64,000 nt of DNA. Origin: Fragum whitleyi. Taxonomy: Eukaryota; Mollusca; Bivalvia; Cardiida; Cardiidae. Location: assembly GCA_948146395.1 (NCBI GenBank), contig OX411543.1, forward strand, positions 64,079,534 through 64,143,533, given 5' to 3'. Position numbers and translations under genes: made by a program. The notes under the pieces were generated by a model. That model saw only the letters and a program-made list of their open reading frames with translations. It was not told where the DNA came from and did not search any database. Positions within the stretch are counted from its first letter, which is position 1. Every line of letters begins with the position of its first letter. This document shows positions 1 through 12,342 of this stretch, piece by piece.

Positions 1-1486
1 TCCTAAACCAGTGGGCCAATCTTGATGAAACTTGGCAGGGATGTTCCTTGGGTCAAGCTCTACCAAAGTTGTTCAAATAAATGAAATCCACCCTTAACTT
101 TCCCTTTACCCTTAACAAAAAGGGTGAAAATATGAAAATCTTTAAAAATCTTCTTCTCTGAAACCAGAAGGCAGACAGCTTTCATATTTGGTATGTAGCA
201 TCATCTAGTGGACCTCTACCAAGTTTGTTCATATCAAGACCCTGGGGTCATATTTGGGCTTTGCCCCGGCCCAACCCTTTTTACATAGAATCAAAGAGCG
301 AAAATCTTTAAAAATCTTCTTCTCTGTAACCAGATGGCAGACAGCTTAAATATTTGGTATGTAGCATCACCTAGTGGGCCTCTACCAAGTTTGTTCTTAA
401 CAAGACCCTTGGGTCATATTTGGGCTTTGCACGGGTGCATCCCTTTATCTCTTATGAGCACGAAGGGTAAAAAAATGAAAATCTTCAAAAATCTTCTTCT
501 CTGAAACCAGAAGGCAGACAGCTTTCATATTTGGTAAGTAGCATCAACTAGTGGACCTCTACCAAGTTTGTTCATATCAAGACCCTTGGGTCATGTTTGG
601 GATTTGCCCAGGCCCAACCCTTTTTGCATAGAATCAAAAAGCGAAAATCTTTAAAAATCTTCTTCTTTGTAACCAGATGGCAGACAGCTTTGATATTTGG
701 TGTGTAGCATCACCTAGTGGGCCTCTACCAAGTTTGTTCATAACAAGACCTTTGGGTCATATTTGGGCTTTGCACGGGTGCATCCCTTTATCTCTAATGA
801 GCACGAAGGGTAAAAAAATGAAAATCTTCAAAAATCTTCTTCTATGAAACCAGAAGGCAGACAGCTTTCATATTTGGTATGTAGCATCATCTAGTGGACC
901 TCTACCAAGTTCGTTCATATCAAGACCCTAGGATCATATTTGGGCTCCACCCGGGCGCAACCCTTTTTACATAGAATCAAAGAGCGAAATCTTTTAAAAT
1001 CTTCTTTAATCGAAACCAGAGGGCACACTGCTTTCATTTTTGGTATGTAGCATCAGCTTGTGGGCCCCTACCAAGTTTGCTCATATCAAGACCCTTGGGT
1101 CATATTTGGGCTCCACCCGGGCGCATCCCTTTCAGCTTATCTGAGCATGATGGGTGAAATGGGAAAACCTTCAAAAATCTTCTTCTCTGAAACCAGAAGG
1201 CAGACAGCTTTCATATTTAGAATGTAGCATCATCTTATGGACCTCTTCCAAGTTTGTTCATATCAAGACCCTGGGGTCACTTTTGGGGTCCACCCGGGTT
1301 CATCCCTTTTTACAAAGAATCAAAGAGCAAAAAGGCATATCTGTCTTGCTCTTCGCTGAAAACGTTCCATGCTTTTGATCTTAGGCAATTATCTTCTTTT
1401 TGACATCTGCCTATCTATTTAATGTGATGTCCCAGGGGTCATAGAGACTCAGGTGAGCGATCTAGGACCATCTTGGTCCTCTTGTT
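1..1486 (+). mobile_element. HL-A element, 5' end cut by window start
   Basis: The body consists of degenerate units built around ATCTTCTTCTCTGAAACCAG, TTTCATATTTGGTATGTAGC and CAAGTTTGTTCATATCAAGA, repeated about every 140-170 bp. The 3' end has CTCAGGTGAGC (complementary to the family's 5' GCTCACCTGAG), the hairpin AGGACCATCTTGGTCCT at 1464-1480, then CTTGTT. No protein is encoded; the short ORFs inside are repeat artefacts. Confidence 0.85.
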
Positions 1487-2267
1487 CTAAATTTCTTGAC
1501 AACTAATGGAAGGATTTCATTCGAACTTAACAGATTTGATTAGTATCAAGCAGAGATGTGCATGTCATTTTTTGGTCTTGGTCCATCAACTTTGACAGAA
1601 TTGTGGCCCTTTTATGCAAATAGTCAGTTGTTGTTATAATCTATTAACAATGTTTATGGACTAGCACTAGGGGAGGATTAGTCCACTTTGCGGCAATTAA
1701 AGCCTTAAGTTGTGACAGGATTCAATTATCTCCCACAAATTGATGAATGATGAGAAGGATGTCTACATGGCCTTAACATTTTGTATGAACCTGTGTGTGA
1801 CATTTCCAACAATTCGATATGAGCGTGAAAAGAAAACATTCAGAGGCTTAGACAACCATCTACTGTAAATGTTACATGTTACGTGATGGTCTACAGATAC
1901 TTTATATAAGCCCTTAAGTATACTAAACACATAGTGAATTAATACTCTGGTCAGGCTTTGCTGATGCACAGGCTGGCCTTAGAGTCTTTGCTATGTACAT
2001 ATATGAAACAGCTAGAAATCTCAGGCACAGGCTCATATCATCTTGTGGAAATGGGAGGATAATGCAGGAAATAATTGCGAAATTGTACTTCAGAATGTTT
2101 ATTCATATGTTTGCCAGAATGTGTCAGTTATTCTGTACCAGCCCTGAAATGCATGCTACTCATTAATTAAACTCTAATCTCCATTTATAAATTGTCACTC
2201 AAAATGACACTTGTAGAAATTTTGCATTTTCGGAGTTTGTTAAAAAAGGTTACATTTCAAGCATGCC
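1487..2267. other. no gene seen
   Basis: AT-rich sequence with the weak foldback repeat near 1780-2030; nothing else recognised. Confidence 0.6.
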
Positions 2268-3512
2268 TTTTTTAGCTCACCTGAGCACGAAGTGCTCAAG
2301 GTGAGCTATTGGGATCGTAGAATGTCTGTCGTCCGTCGTCAGTCGTGCGTCGTCCGTCGTCCACAATTTCTTTAAACATCTTCTCCTCCTAAACCAGTGG
2401 GCCAATCTTGATGAAACTTGGCAGGGATGTTCCTTGGGTCAAGCTCTACCAAAGTTGTTCAAATAAATGAAATCCACCCTTAACTTTCCCTTTAAAAAAG
2501 TATGAAAATCTTTAAAAATCTTCTTCTATGAAACCAGAAGGCAGACAGCTTTCATATTTGGTATGTAGCATCATCTAGTGGACCTCTACCAAGTTTGTTC
2601 ATATCAAGACCCTGGGGTCATATTTGGGCTTTGCCCAGGCGCAACCCTTTTTACATAGAATCAAAGAGCGAAAATCTTTTAAAAATCTTCTTCTCTGAAA
2701 CCAGATGGCAGACAGCTTTAATATTTGGTGTATATAGCATCACCTAGTGGGCCTCTACCAAGTTTGTTCATATCAAGACCCTTGGGTCATATTTAGGCTT
2801 TGCATGGGTGCATCCCTTTATCTCTTATGAGCACGAAGGGTAAAAAACCGAAAACCTTCAAAAATCTTCTTCTCTGAAACCGGATGGCAGACAGCTTTCA
2901 TATTTGGTATGTAGCATCATCTAGTGGACCTCTACCAAGTTTGTTCATATCAAGACCCTAGATCATATTTTGGCTCCACCCTGGCGCAACCCTTTTTACA
3001 TAGAATCAAAGAGCGAAAATCTTTTAAAATCTTCTTTAATCAAAACCAGAGGACACACTGCCTTCATTTTTGGTATGTAGCATCATCTAGTGGGCCCCTA
3101 CCAAGTTTGTTCATATCAAGACCCTTGGGTCATATTTGGGCTCCAACCGGGCGCATCCCTTTATCTCTTATGAGCACGAAGGTTGAAAATAGGAAAACCT
3201 TCAAAAATCTTCTCTGAAACCAGAAGGCAGACAGCTTTCATATTAAGTATGTAGTATCATCTTTTGGACGGCTTTCAAGTTTGTTCATATCAAGACCCTG
3301 GGGTCACATTTGGGGTCCACCCGGGTGCATCCCTTTTTACATAGAATCAAAGAGCAAATAGGCATATCTGTCTTGCTCTTCGCTGAAAACGTTCCATGGT
3401 ATTGATCTTAGGCAATTATCTTCATTTTGACATCTGCCTATCTAATTAATGTGATGTCCCAGGGGTCAAAGAGACTCAGGTGAGCGATCTAGGACCATCT
3501 TGGTCCTCTTGT
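2268..3512 (+). mobile_element. HL-A element, complete
   Basis: It starts TTTTTAGCTCACCTGAGCAC and has a 5' hairpin (GAGCAC-GAA-GTGCTC inside AGCTCACC/GGTGAGCT). TATTGGGATCG and a GTCCGTCGTC tract follow, then the same body units as the copy at position 1. It ends CTCAGGTGAGC..AGGACCATCTTGGTCCTCTTGT. This is the best full-length reference copy (1.25 kb) in the upstream half. Confidence 0.88.
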
Positions 3513-3587
3513 ATTCTTATTTCTAACTGTTGACATGGACATTTTTTCAAGGTAAATGTCTTAAAAAAGAAAAAAACTTCTGCATCC

Positions 3588-3757
3588 ATTCTTTCCGACT
3601 ATTTGTCCACACATCATAGACCTACGTGGCATATCAGCTCAGGAGGCTAGGAAAGGATGTAATGGTAGTGCTGGTGAGAGAAAATCCAGGAATCCATTGT
3701 TAGGTTTCCCAGATTGATAAAAGCGACCTTAAATCCCATTCAAGTAAGCAAGAAACA
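3588..3757 (+). mobile_element. SINE body, 5' truncated
   Basis: TTTCCGACTATTTGTCC, CATATCAGCTCAGGAGGCTAGGAAAGGATGTAATGG, CCAGGAATCCATTGTTAGG and an AGTAAGCAAGAAACAATAA tail; no tRNA head. Confidence 0.72.
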
Positions 3758-4279
3758 ATAATAGAAAGTTTAATCTAATACATGATATACTTTAACCCAT
3801 AATTCTGCTGAATTCTAAATGTTCTATAAAAACCCCTGCAAGTTTTAGGACATCTCAACCATTCAGTCTGTCTTAAATTTTCGATGATAGATCTCAGAAA
3901 ACAGGCAGTGTACGTGGTCTAGGATCTGACTGCTCTATCTGTTCAGGCTGATTTAAGTCTATATACTATCTATCAATATTTGAGCTTTTTGTAGTGATTC
4001 CATGAATAGCTTGCTCAGAAAGAAGGGTACATCAATTGTGTTGGAGGAACTTCGTTATTTACTGTAGCATATTAAGCAAAAGAAAAAAAATAATGGGAAA
4101 AAAGTATTAAGAATAAAAGACTTAAATATAAGAAAAGCAATTTTTTTTTGTGTGAAAAAAAGTTGCCTTTACTTCTTTTTCTTTAAATGTTCACCCAACA
4201 TTCATATACATGTCCTGGTAATAGATAAACAGTTATGATTGTCTCATGAGTCTAATGATTTACTCTGTGTAATTAATGG

Positions 4280-4650
4280 ACTGGCATTGTGGGGCTTAAC
4301 CCTAACGAAATTTGGCGATTTTACTTTTCAATAGTTTGGTAATCTTTCAAATTTTAGTCGGTAATCATTGTTAAGGCGTGCAAATAACTGTATCCTAGAA
4401 CCTTAAGGATTCACATGCTTTGAGAGAGTGAACACATTTCATTGTTTTGTTACCAAGGCCTCGTAACTTCAGCTTGATTAAGCTGAAGTTACGGGAATGT
4501 GGTTACCAATCTACGATTTAAGGTCTCGAGTTATTTATGTCGACTCTCTTTAGAAGTAGATTATTTTAGAAAAAAAAAACTGATTTCCCTTAGCCTTAAG
4601 TGCAATGACCCGTTACTTAGGCTCCGCCCTGCCAGGGCATTAATCATTGA
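4280..4650 (+). repeat. dispersed repeat V (copy at 18015-18372)
   Basis: Shared blocks GGATTCACATGCTT, TTTAGAAGTA and CCGTTACTTAGGCTCCGCCCTGCCAGGG. It includes the hairpin CGTAACTTCAGCTTGATTAAGCTGAAGTTACG at 4462-4493. Confidence 0.7.
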
Positions 4651-5073
4651 TAATACTAACACCAATTCAAATATTAATGATGCCAGACACAGTTGAATAT
4701 ATTTTTGATTTGTTTACCTTTGTTAATTCAAAGTATATTGGCTAATGCTTATTTCATAAAATGATTTACATATTTTATTTGACTTTCACAAAAATCTGAT
4801 ATTGATGACTTTCAAACCCTAGGTCCTAAAATAAACTTGCTTCCTTTCTTATCTAAAATGTCCAATCTTTAACCATAAGTTGACTGAAGAAGCAAACAAG
4901 GTACAAAATTGATTGGTGACCAAAATGCAAATACAGGCTACAACTTGAACAGAGATGTCTTTATGACATCTGTCTGCTCAAATTCCATTATTCTCATAAA
5001 AAAAAATCATAACTACAATGGAAAATACAAATTTTATCAAATGGAGCACCTGTGAAAATTTAAAAAATGAACC

Positions 5074-5757
5074 TTTTTGGCTCTTTTCTAGCATCTCAAG
5101 GTGAGCTATTGTGGTAAGGTCTGCCGAGCATCTTGCAACATCCGTTGTCAACTTTTACCATGTATGCATTGTAGAAGCCACATTTTTTGCCCAATCAACA
5201 TGAAATTTGGTCAGAATGATTGTTTTTGATGAAATCTCAGATGAAATAGAAATTTGGACAAGTCAGGGGTCAAAAACTAGGTCATTTGGTCAAATCCTAG
5301 AAAAACCTTGTGTGCACTCTAGAGGCCATATTTTTTGTCTGATCAATCAGAATTTTGGTCAGAATGATTGTCTTACTGAAATCTTGGATGAGATTGAAAT
5401 TGGGTCAACTCAGGTCAAAAACTAGGTCAAGGGGTCAAATCTTAGAAAAACCTTGTATGCACTCTAGAGGCTACAATGTTTTTTCCCAATCAACCTAAAT
5501 TTTGGTCAGAATAATTGCTTGATGAAATTGAAGAGTTCGAAATTGGGTCAACTGGTGTCAAAGTCTAGGTCACAGGGTCAAATTTTTTGCAAAGTCAAGC
5601 TGAAATTTGGCAAGAGGGATTCTCTAGTTGTATAGAAGCAACAGCATTGTTTAGCTTAGTGACATTCATTCATCATATTTTTCTAAACCTACTTTTAAAA
5701 ATTTTAGATAATTCATTCAGGAGAGTGATTTAGGGCCACTATGGCCCTCTTGTTTTT
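5074..5757 (+). mobile_element. HL-A element, 'CTCTAGAGGCC' body subtype
   Basis: The 5' hairpin is eroded (TCTCAAGGTGAGCTATTGTGG remains). The body has about 135-bp units containing TGTATGCACTCTAGAGGC and AATTTTGGTCAGAATGATTG. The 3' end is TTCAGGAGAGTG followed by the hairpin AGGGCCACTATGGCCCT and CTTGTTTTT. The hairpin differs from AGGACCA..TGGTCCT by paired, compensating changes. Confidence 0.75.
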
Positions 5758-5862
5758 CTAAAATTTGAGTTTTCAAACTTGCTAGATAATTACTTCTTAG
5801 TTGAACTATAAACAGGCCTTCAATGCGTTGTATCTACATCTTTAAGAATAGCCCAATGTTAA

Positions 5863-6028
5863 TTAAGGTAGTGGACCCATAATAATTCTGTGGAGTTTTG
5901 TAAGTAATGAACTTTAACAGTGTTAACCAAGGTTTCCTAATGATTTCATTAGGAAACCTTCAGGTTAACATTATGAAAGATCATGAGTTCCAAAGTTTTG
6001 CAGAACTATAACAGGTCCACTACCTTAA
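5863..6028. mobile_element. MITE-N, full-length foldback
   Basis: Ends TTAAGGTAGTGGACCC and GGTCCACTACCTTAA, centre GGTTTCCTAATGATTTCATTAGGAAACC; almost the whole element is one hairpin. Confidence 0.82.
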
Positions 6029-6809
6029 CATTTACAAATCTTACAGTGTCCCATAATTATCTATACAGCTTGTAAAGTGATTAAAGAGAGTTTGGATAAA
6101 AGTTGTGAATACTATTTATTTTGGGTCATAATTCTATATAACCTGTATGAAGTGCCATAAAGCTTGACAGTTTATATCACAAATTTTACTTAACTTATGA
6201 ATGGAAAATAAATTTTATAGGAGATCATTTCATATATTTGACATGGATGTATGTATGGTAAGGCACTTTAAAGAATTTAAAGAGTTAAGTTATCCAAGTT
6301 TGAAGGTGAAAGAAGCGTTATCCAACAAAACGAATGTTTAAAGTTGGTTTAAGAAAATGATTATGAAAAGATAATAATGACCATTAGAAAAGAGTAAAGG
6401 TCTTGAAAACTTTTTTTTGAATTTTAAGAAGAAATTAATGAGTTAATTACTGACTAGTTAATTTTCTTTACAAAGATTATCTTTGGCATTTCTGTTGAGG
6501 TTACAGAACTTGGCATATATGTATGTGTTCACCATCGCCATAGCTATCCAGACTATCAAGGGGGATAATTTTTAAAGCATTTTTTATGAGAAATAACCCT
6601 TATCTAACCCTTTTTGCATTATCCAGTACCTTGCATCCTAGACTTTTAGTTGAGCCTTTTTGAAATGAAAAATAAAAGATGAAAAGGTTCTTGTTATGAT
6701 CATGAATATGCTATTTTTTCTAATATTAGACTGCCTGATATCCTTTTTTGTTATCAGGCAGGTGATATCAGGTCAAAACAGGATTTATTTGATAGTTAAT
6801 TGCAATATC

Positions 6810-7215
6810 TACCGCAGTGCTCCAGCTAGGCCCTTTCAGAAGGGCGCCCCGCCCTGCCCTGCCCTGCCGACGAAAATCGGCGCCCTTCCCTTTTTTCCGT
6901 CGCCCTGTTCTAAACTAATCCCTTAATTGTAGCTTTGCTTGTCAAATCAGCGATTATCTTAAATTTAATGCCTTTTCTCGATCGATATGCAAACTTTGAC
7001 GTGATCGCCGATGCGTATAATCAACCCGCGAAGGCCATAACTAATTACGGCCAGTAGAGAGGAAGGGCGGGACTTAAATCGGTAAGTCAACCAATCACAA
7101 CGCGCAATTCTTTATCGAGGAAGCAGTATCCGATAGTATGTGGGTGGAAATAAGCGCGTGCCCGTAAACCAATTTGACAGTCAGCAAAAAACAGCGATCA
7201 TCGAGTATGGCTCAT
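6810..7215. promoter_or_regulatory. CpG-rich patch, candidate promoter or 5'UTR exon
   Basis: Against an AT-rich, CpG-poor background this stretch is dense in CpG (GGCGCCC, GACGAAAATCGG, CGATCGATATG, CGCGAAGG, AACGCGCAAT, AAGCGCGTGC). It contains a GGGCGG box, CCAATCA and a perfect donor-like G|GTAAGTC at 7081/7082. These suit an unmethylated promoter or a non-coding first exon, possibly for the downstream PDE8 gene. The left part (6825-6910, CCCGCCCTGCCCTGCCCTGCC) is low-complexity and may instead be a young repeat, so function is unproven. Confidence 0.25.
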
Positions 7216-7377
7216 TTTAAACTCCTAATTTCCCTCTTTATCCATTCTTATGTTCTTAATTCAAACTGCTACATAAGTAGAAACAACAAAACAGATATCA
7301 GCAGTAGTATTTAATCAGATCAAATATTGCCATTTACAAATCTAGCTAAATTCTGTGAATAGTGGTCAACATAAGTT

Positions 7378-8035
7378 TTTGTTTGTTTAAATAGGGTTTA
7401 ATGACACTTTTAACAATCTTTTAGTCATATCACGGCAGCTGCAGCACCTTACAATATATTCCTGATATTTCTCATACCAGTATATAACCATTATATCCTT
7501 TCTATTTGTAAACCGTGCTTCTTGAATGTTTATAAACAGACTTTCAACGAGTTAATTTCGGTAAATTTGGAACACAACCAATAAATTGCTGTCACAGCCT
7601 CTAATAATTATTGCAACTTTAGGATCAAAGAAACGCAAAACTACTGTTCTTTTTACCATCTTTTGAATTGAATCTGTAATCGTCATTTTTCATAGCGTAA
7701 GAGTAACATGCTTTCGAAACTGACTTCATTATAAAGATATACTAATGTTGAAACGGTAAAAAGCATTGAATAATTGATAGGGAAAAAAGTATTTTCCTTG
7801 ATGAGTTTCTTTACTCTATCAGTATATAGTTGATTTCATTTATGATAAAGTACCATTATCTCAAGCTTGTTAAATTCAGTTCTGCCCATCCTTACTCCTG
7901 GCTATAGCACAAATTTCCCGCATTTTCGAATTACGCGGTTGAAATATAGACTCCAGCTGCTATCCTACAATGGTCTATGATTATCAACCTCTTGGTGGAA
8001 GACAAATAGTCCAAAAGGATGAGTGCTCAGTCGTT
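7378..8035 (-). mobile_element. diverged SINE in two pieces, minus strand
   Basis: 7378-7480 (TTTGTTTGTTTAAATAGGGTT, AGCACCTTACAATATATTCC) and 7945-8035 (CCAGCTGCTATCCTACAATGG, GGTGGAAGACAAATAG). The roughly 465 bp between shows no repeat that I recognise. Confidence 0.5.
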
Positions 8036-8434
8036 GGAGTCAACATAAGAATGAGTTGTATCAATTGAGTCTAAATTATAAATTTAAGCTCAGGATATTG
8101 CAAAGCATAAAGCTATTTTGGTGTTCAGGTCAAAATTTGGAAGCTTAAGGTATAATATTGATGACAATGAATTGTTATTTCACCCAATAACCTACAACTG
8201 ACCCATATGACTGATTTTTATGAGGTGAAGACTGAATCCCTTTAAATGCAATATTATAGCTTAGCTAGTGACGTAACAATACGTTTCTGCCATATTCAAT
8301 TTCACTGCGCAAAAGTTGGTTAATTTATGAGCCCCAGAAACAGGGGAAATATATATGGAAAAAAATGACAATAAAAAAGGCCAGATTTATAGTTCAGATT
8401 TCCCTTTATACATTTTAGAATTGAGCATGTGTAT

Positions 8435-8665
8435 GAGATTTCCAACAATTTAAATATGTGCATAGCTAATTAAGACTCTGGCTAGCCTGTGCATCCGCAC
8501 AGTCTGACCAGAGTCTTTACTTTTGGTTTAGTAGAAAGATTAGATCTCTAAGTATTTGTAGACCATCAGTTAACTTTATATTTACAGTTTATGGCTGTCT
8601 ATGCTGCTCAGTGTATGCACCTCACAAACTTATCAAATTGTTGGAAATGTCAGGCACTGACTCAA
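8435..8665. repeat. foldback repeat with AAGACTCTGG hairpin (relative at about 1780-2030)
   Basis: GAGATTTCCAACAATTT at left and AAATTGTTGGAAATGTC at right. Inside is a hairpin AAGACTCTGGcTAG..CTgaCCAGAGTCTT at 8472-8517. The region 1780-2030 shares ACATTTCCAACAATTC and the CTCTGG..AGAGTCTT motif. Confidence 0.5.
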
Positions 8666-8764
8666 TTATAATATCAGGTGTTGAAGCTGTGTTCTTACAC
8701 TTCATTCATTTTATTATATGACCAACGTCGCAGAATGAAATAACCATGTTGAATATTTTTTATT

Positions 8765-9090
8765 TGACACAGGTGTTGGTTTATTTAACACTAGTGCAAT
8801 AGCTATGCAAATGCGCTAAGAACGTAAAGCAACTGTTATATTTTCATTGTGAAAATCATGTCATAACACCTTTGGTTATATTTTGTGGAATAACTTGAAT
8901 CCAAAGTTTCGGGCATTTCCTAATTGATTTATCCCAAAAATTAGGGTTATATTATAAAAAGAATATCAAATTTGTGCACATAATGTACCCAATTTATTAA
9001 ACTCGTCATCTAATACTAAATGAAAACTGGGCGCAGCCTCTATTTTATTTGTTTATAGATGACTCATTTAATAAATTAGGTTTCAATGAC
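8765..9090 (+). repeat. dispersed repeat W (copy at 17520-17875)
   Basis: AACACTAGTGCAATAGCTATGCAAAT, TATTATAAAAAGAATATCAAATT and GGGCGCAGCCTCTATTTTAT flanked by inverted TTTATTAAACTCGTCATC / GATGACTCATTTAATAAA. Confidence 0.68.
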
Positions 9091-9107
9091 CACCCAATCA
9101 AAGCCAC

Positions 9108-9543
9108 TTTCAAAGCGCAGTTGGTAGCGCGTCAGACAGTCAATCTAGAGGTCCTGGGTTTGATCCCTGATGGCGGCACTCATTCTATCCGACTACTCGT
9201 CTTTCACCAATGCGTCAACAGGGCTTGAAAATTCTACTCGTCCTGCATGATTTTTTCCTTCTTTGTCTATACAAGCAGGACAAGTGGATTTTGCTTAAAT
9301 CTCCTATGAAATAAGTGTATCACTATATTTTTCAATATAGTAGGACGGAAGAAATTTCAAGAATTTTCAAGCCCTGGTCAAAAATAGTAGACCGATGTGG
9401 GATAGCAGCTGGAGGCTAGGAAAGGATGTGATGGTTGTACTGTTGTGAGATATACCAGGAATCCATTGTTAGGTGCTCCAGCCGCTGCAATATATCTGAG
9501 AGATTGTTGAAAGCTATGTAAAACCCAATTCAAACAAACAAAC
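9108..9543 (+). mobile_element. tRNA-derived SINE with a hAT-like MITE inside
   Basis: The head has a Pol III A box (AGTTGGTAGCGCGTCAGAC) and B box (GGTCCTGGGTTTGATCCCTG). The body runs GGGATAGCAGCTGGAGGCTAGGAAAGGATGTGATGG..CCAGGAATCCATTGTTAGGTGCTCCAGCC, with an ACAAACAAACAATA tail. The 158-bp insertion at 9219-9376 splits it. Confidence 0.82.
9219..9376. mobile_element. CAGGG-ended MITE in the SINE, 17-bp TIR
   Basis: CAGGGCTTGAAAATTCT and AGAATTTTCAAGCCCTG are perfect inverted repeats flanked by GTCAA (9214-9218 and 9377-9381). Confidence 0.82.
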
Positions 9544-10311
9544 AATACCTCTCATTCAATATCCTCTATAAATTTTTATCAAATTATCATCTTTTGAGTT
9601 TCAAAACTATTAATATATCACCCTTTTTATGCCTAACTTAGAACATTTCAATCTGATCTTTGTTTATTCACCTTTTTTGGTGAGAAAAAATTTAAGTTAA
9701 TTTTTCAAATTAAAAAAATGCCTCTCAGTCTGAGCCAGACATAGGAAGTGATAATTATACAAAACAGTTGGTACACTCTATTTCTCTTGATAAACGCTCC
9801 TAAGAGCTTTGACATAACATGGTCCAGGTCAACTTTATTTAGCATGCATTTTCTGATTTATAAAATCATTAAATCTTATGTCTTTCAGGCCCTTTACCCT
9901 TTGATTTGAGGTCAATTTTCATATCAAATTAGAGAGGAAGTCTCAAAAGGATCCTAAAATGTAGGCACTTGAAGTGTGTTTTCTTAGTAAAAATGAAGGG
10001 GGGTGCTATATTATTAGAGAAAATGCGGTATGTCTTTATGATCAAGTGTTGGGTAGGGTGTTAGTGTGCTAGTTTCTCTGAATTTGTCCAAACCATTACT
10101 CCTAAATTTCAAATACTTGGCAAATGAAATTTTGGATAGCTACCAAGTCAAGGTCACAGCTCTTGATCAAACATACAAGAATAAGACAAGTCCAGAGCAT
10201 AGCATCCACATTTCAAAATTATTGGAAATCTCCAAGATCAAGGTCACAACTAAAGGTCAAACTTTTGTTGTAGCCTCAACAAGAGCTGACCTGAGACAAC
10301 CATGGAACTAG

Positions 10312-10461
10312 TTAAGGTAGTGGACCCGTTAAAGTTTTGCAATGTTTAGGAAGTAATGAACTAAATGGAGGTCAATGGAAGTTTCCTAATTATTTCATCG
10401 GGAAACCAGAATTGGCCACATTGTGAAAGATCATGAGTTCTGAAATTATCCACTACCTTAA
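10312..10461. mobile_element. MITE-N, diverged
   Basis: TTAAGGTAGTGGACCCGTTA at left, CCACTACCTTAA at right, centre GTTTCCTAATTATTTCATCGGGAAAC; ends TTAA on both sides. Confidence 0.78.
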
Positions 10462-11326
10462 GCAAATTTGGCATTTTATTTAGGTTTTTATACAGCATGA
10501 TCAGAGTTTAAAAAAGGGTATAATTTAACTTGAAAGCACTGACGTCATCAAGATGATATGAGATGATAGTCAAATTATTATTCCAAAGATTTATCATTTA
10601 TATGAATGTATCAGGTAACTAACGTTACGGAAATACTTTATATCCTGACAGAATATTTAATGAAGGTTACTGGGCAAGGTTTTGTATTCATGATCTTTCA
10701 GCACAATCATTTCATCTTTTTATTGACATTTTTGGTTTGACTGTAAGATGTTTTGTAAATCTTGATAAATTCCTCAGGAAAATTGAAGTTGTGTTGTTAT
10801 ACTAGTAAAAACATAAGTTAAAAAATATGACATTGGCGCTGATGTTGATATGACAAACTTTTAAATACCTTGGTCATATCTCTGTTGTTCTTAAGATATC
10901 ATCATGGAACTTGGCATGTGCGTTCAAATCATTACAAGAGCTATCCAAACTACCAATGGAGAAAAAGTGTTATTCCCCTATTTAGACTGGCTCCCGTCCC
11001 ACTGATCTGAAGTATTGTGAAAAAGTTAGCAAAATTCAACTAGAGAAAGATAATTTCTAATCAGCTTATATTCTCTGACGGGCTGATCAGTGGCAGTTTT
11101 TGAGAATATGGGAGGTAATTTGAAATAAATTAGTTAAACTTGAATGGTATACCTTATTGATTTTAAAACTAACTGACAGCCTGGGAGCCAGGCTATCCCC
11201 TATTTTGTCTTAGATTTTTTGCTTTTTTTCAGCTAGGACATGCAGCTGAGGATATTAATGCACCAGTTGGTGGTGCCTTTGTTTTATATGGGTGTAACTG
11301 AACACCCTTTTAGTCTATATGGAAGG

Positions 11327-11395
11327 GTCAGCGCAAAACAGTTGTAACTCACTATATGTTTATAGGGAGTTACAACAGTTTGGCGCTGAGCCATC
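11327..11395. repeat. HP-L hairpin, about 70 bp
   Basis: GGGTCAGCGCAAAACAGTTGTAACT..ATATGTTTATA..AGTTACAACAGTTTGGCGCTGAGCC; one of five copies. Confidence 0.8.
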
Positions 11396-12255
11396 GAAAT
11401 TTATTATTATTATATAAGTTGTTATGGGGAATAGTGCAAGGATACATATAGAAACTACTGCTGAAATCTGCCAATTGGTTCATTAACATGCTTAGTGTAA
11501 AAAGCACAGTCTCGCGGGACCTTGGTTTAAGGTCTCATCTGAAAGAATAATGTTAGTGCCAGCAATCGACTTAAAAATTATTTTATTTTGAAGTCCTGTG
11601 CTCTATGGACGGAGCTAATTGGGCTGAAATTTGTTCAGATAATTTTGATTGAACCTTGGATGTGTCTATTGAAGGGCCGAGTTAAATTGCTTTGTTTCCT
11701 GAATTAATTAAGGTTGACTGTTAATATGTTTATTGGTTTAAGATTCTATCTAAGAATAATCATTGTTGATTTCTCCTTAGTTATATTCCATCATATAAAT
11801 AACCTGAGGTACATTTGTGCATGTAGTGAACACGCCTCATGGATGTAATCTTAGGACGCCCAACTAGCGGGCTTTGCATTGAGAATTTGTGCCTTAAAGG
11901 TTAATACTGATGGGCTTTTTAGAATAATTTTGACTTTCAAATATGGAAATCTTAAAGTCAGTGGCCTGATACAGGTCATTTTCATGGCCTCTTGTTGATG
12001 GTTGATGATGGATTACAGTTTGTGAGTCTCCCAACTTTACTGCATGATATTTCATGATACAGAGGTGTATATGTTGTACCAGTTGATTAATTAGCATTTC
12101 AGCAGTGTGGTGTGTTTCATTCACAAAATATATAAAAACTCTCATACCTGTCAGACGAAAGTAGGTCAGTGTAATGTGTTACCAGGGAAATAAAAAGGTT
12201 TTTGTGTCAGCAATGTGATCCAATTACCTCATTGGTGACAATTTTATTCGATCAT

Positions 12256-12342
12256 TTCCATTCCCAACCTTATGTTGTGGGTGCTCATTGGAATCGTCTG
12301 GAAAGGACGATTCCATTGAGCACCAACAACATTGGGTTTGGT
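12256..12342. repeat. long hairpin with GGAATCGTC arms
   Basis: CCCAACCTTATGTTGTGGGTGCTCATTGGAATCGTC mirrored by GACGATTCCATTGAGCACC and AACAACATTGGG. Similar arms recur at 20666-20700 and 63067-63122. Confidence 0.7.

Noticed and set aside
1154..3217. Short + strand ORFs reading LFISRPLGHIWA-like and FLHRIKE-like peptides
   Set aside because: They fall in HL-A body units, recur in every copy with shifted frames and stops, and show no protein domain; they are translations of the repeat.
9112..9184. Functional tRNA gene
   Set aside because: A and B boxes are present, but it continues into a SINE body, lacks a convincing full cloverleaf, and a related head occurs on the other strand near 15340-15392.
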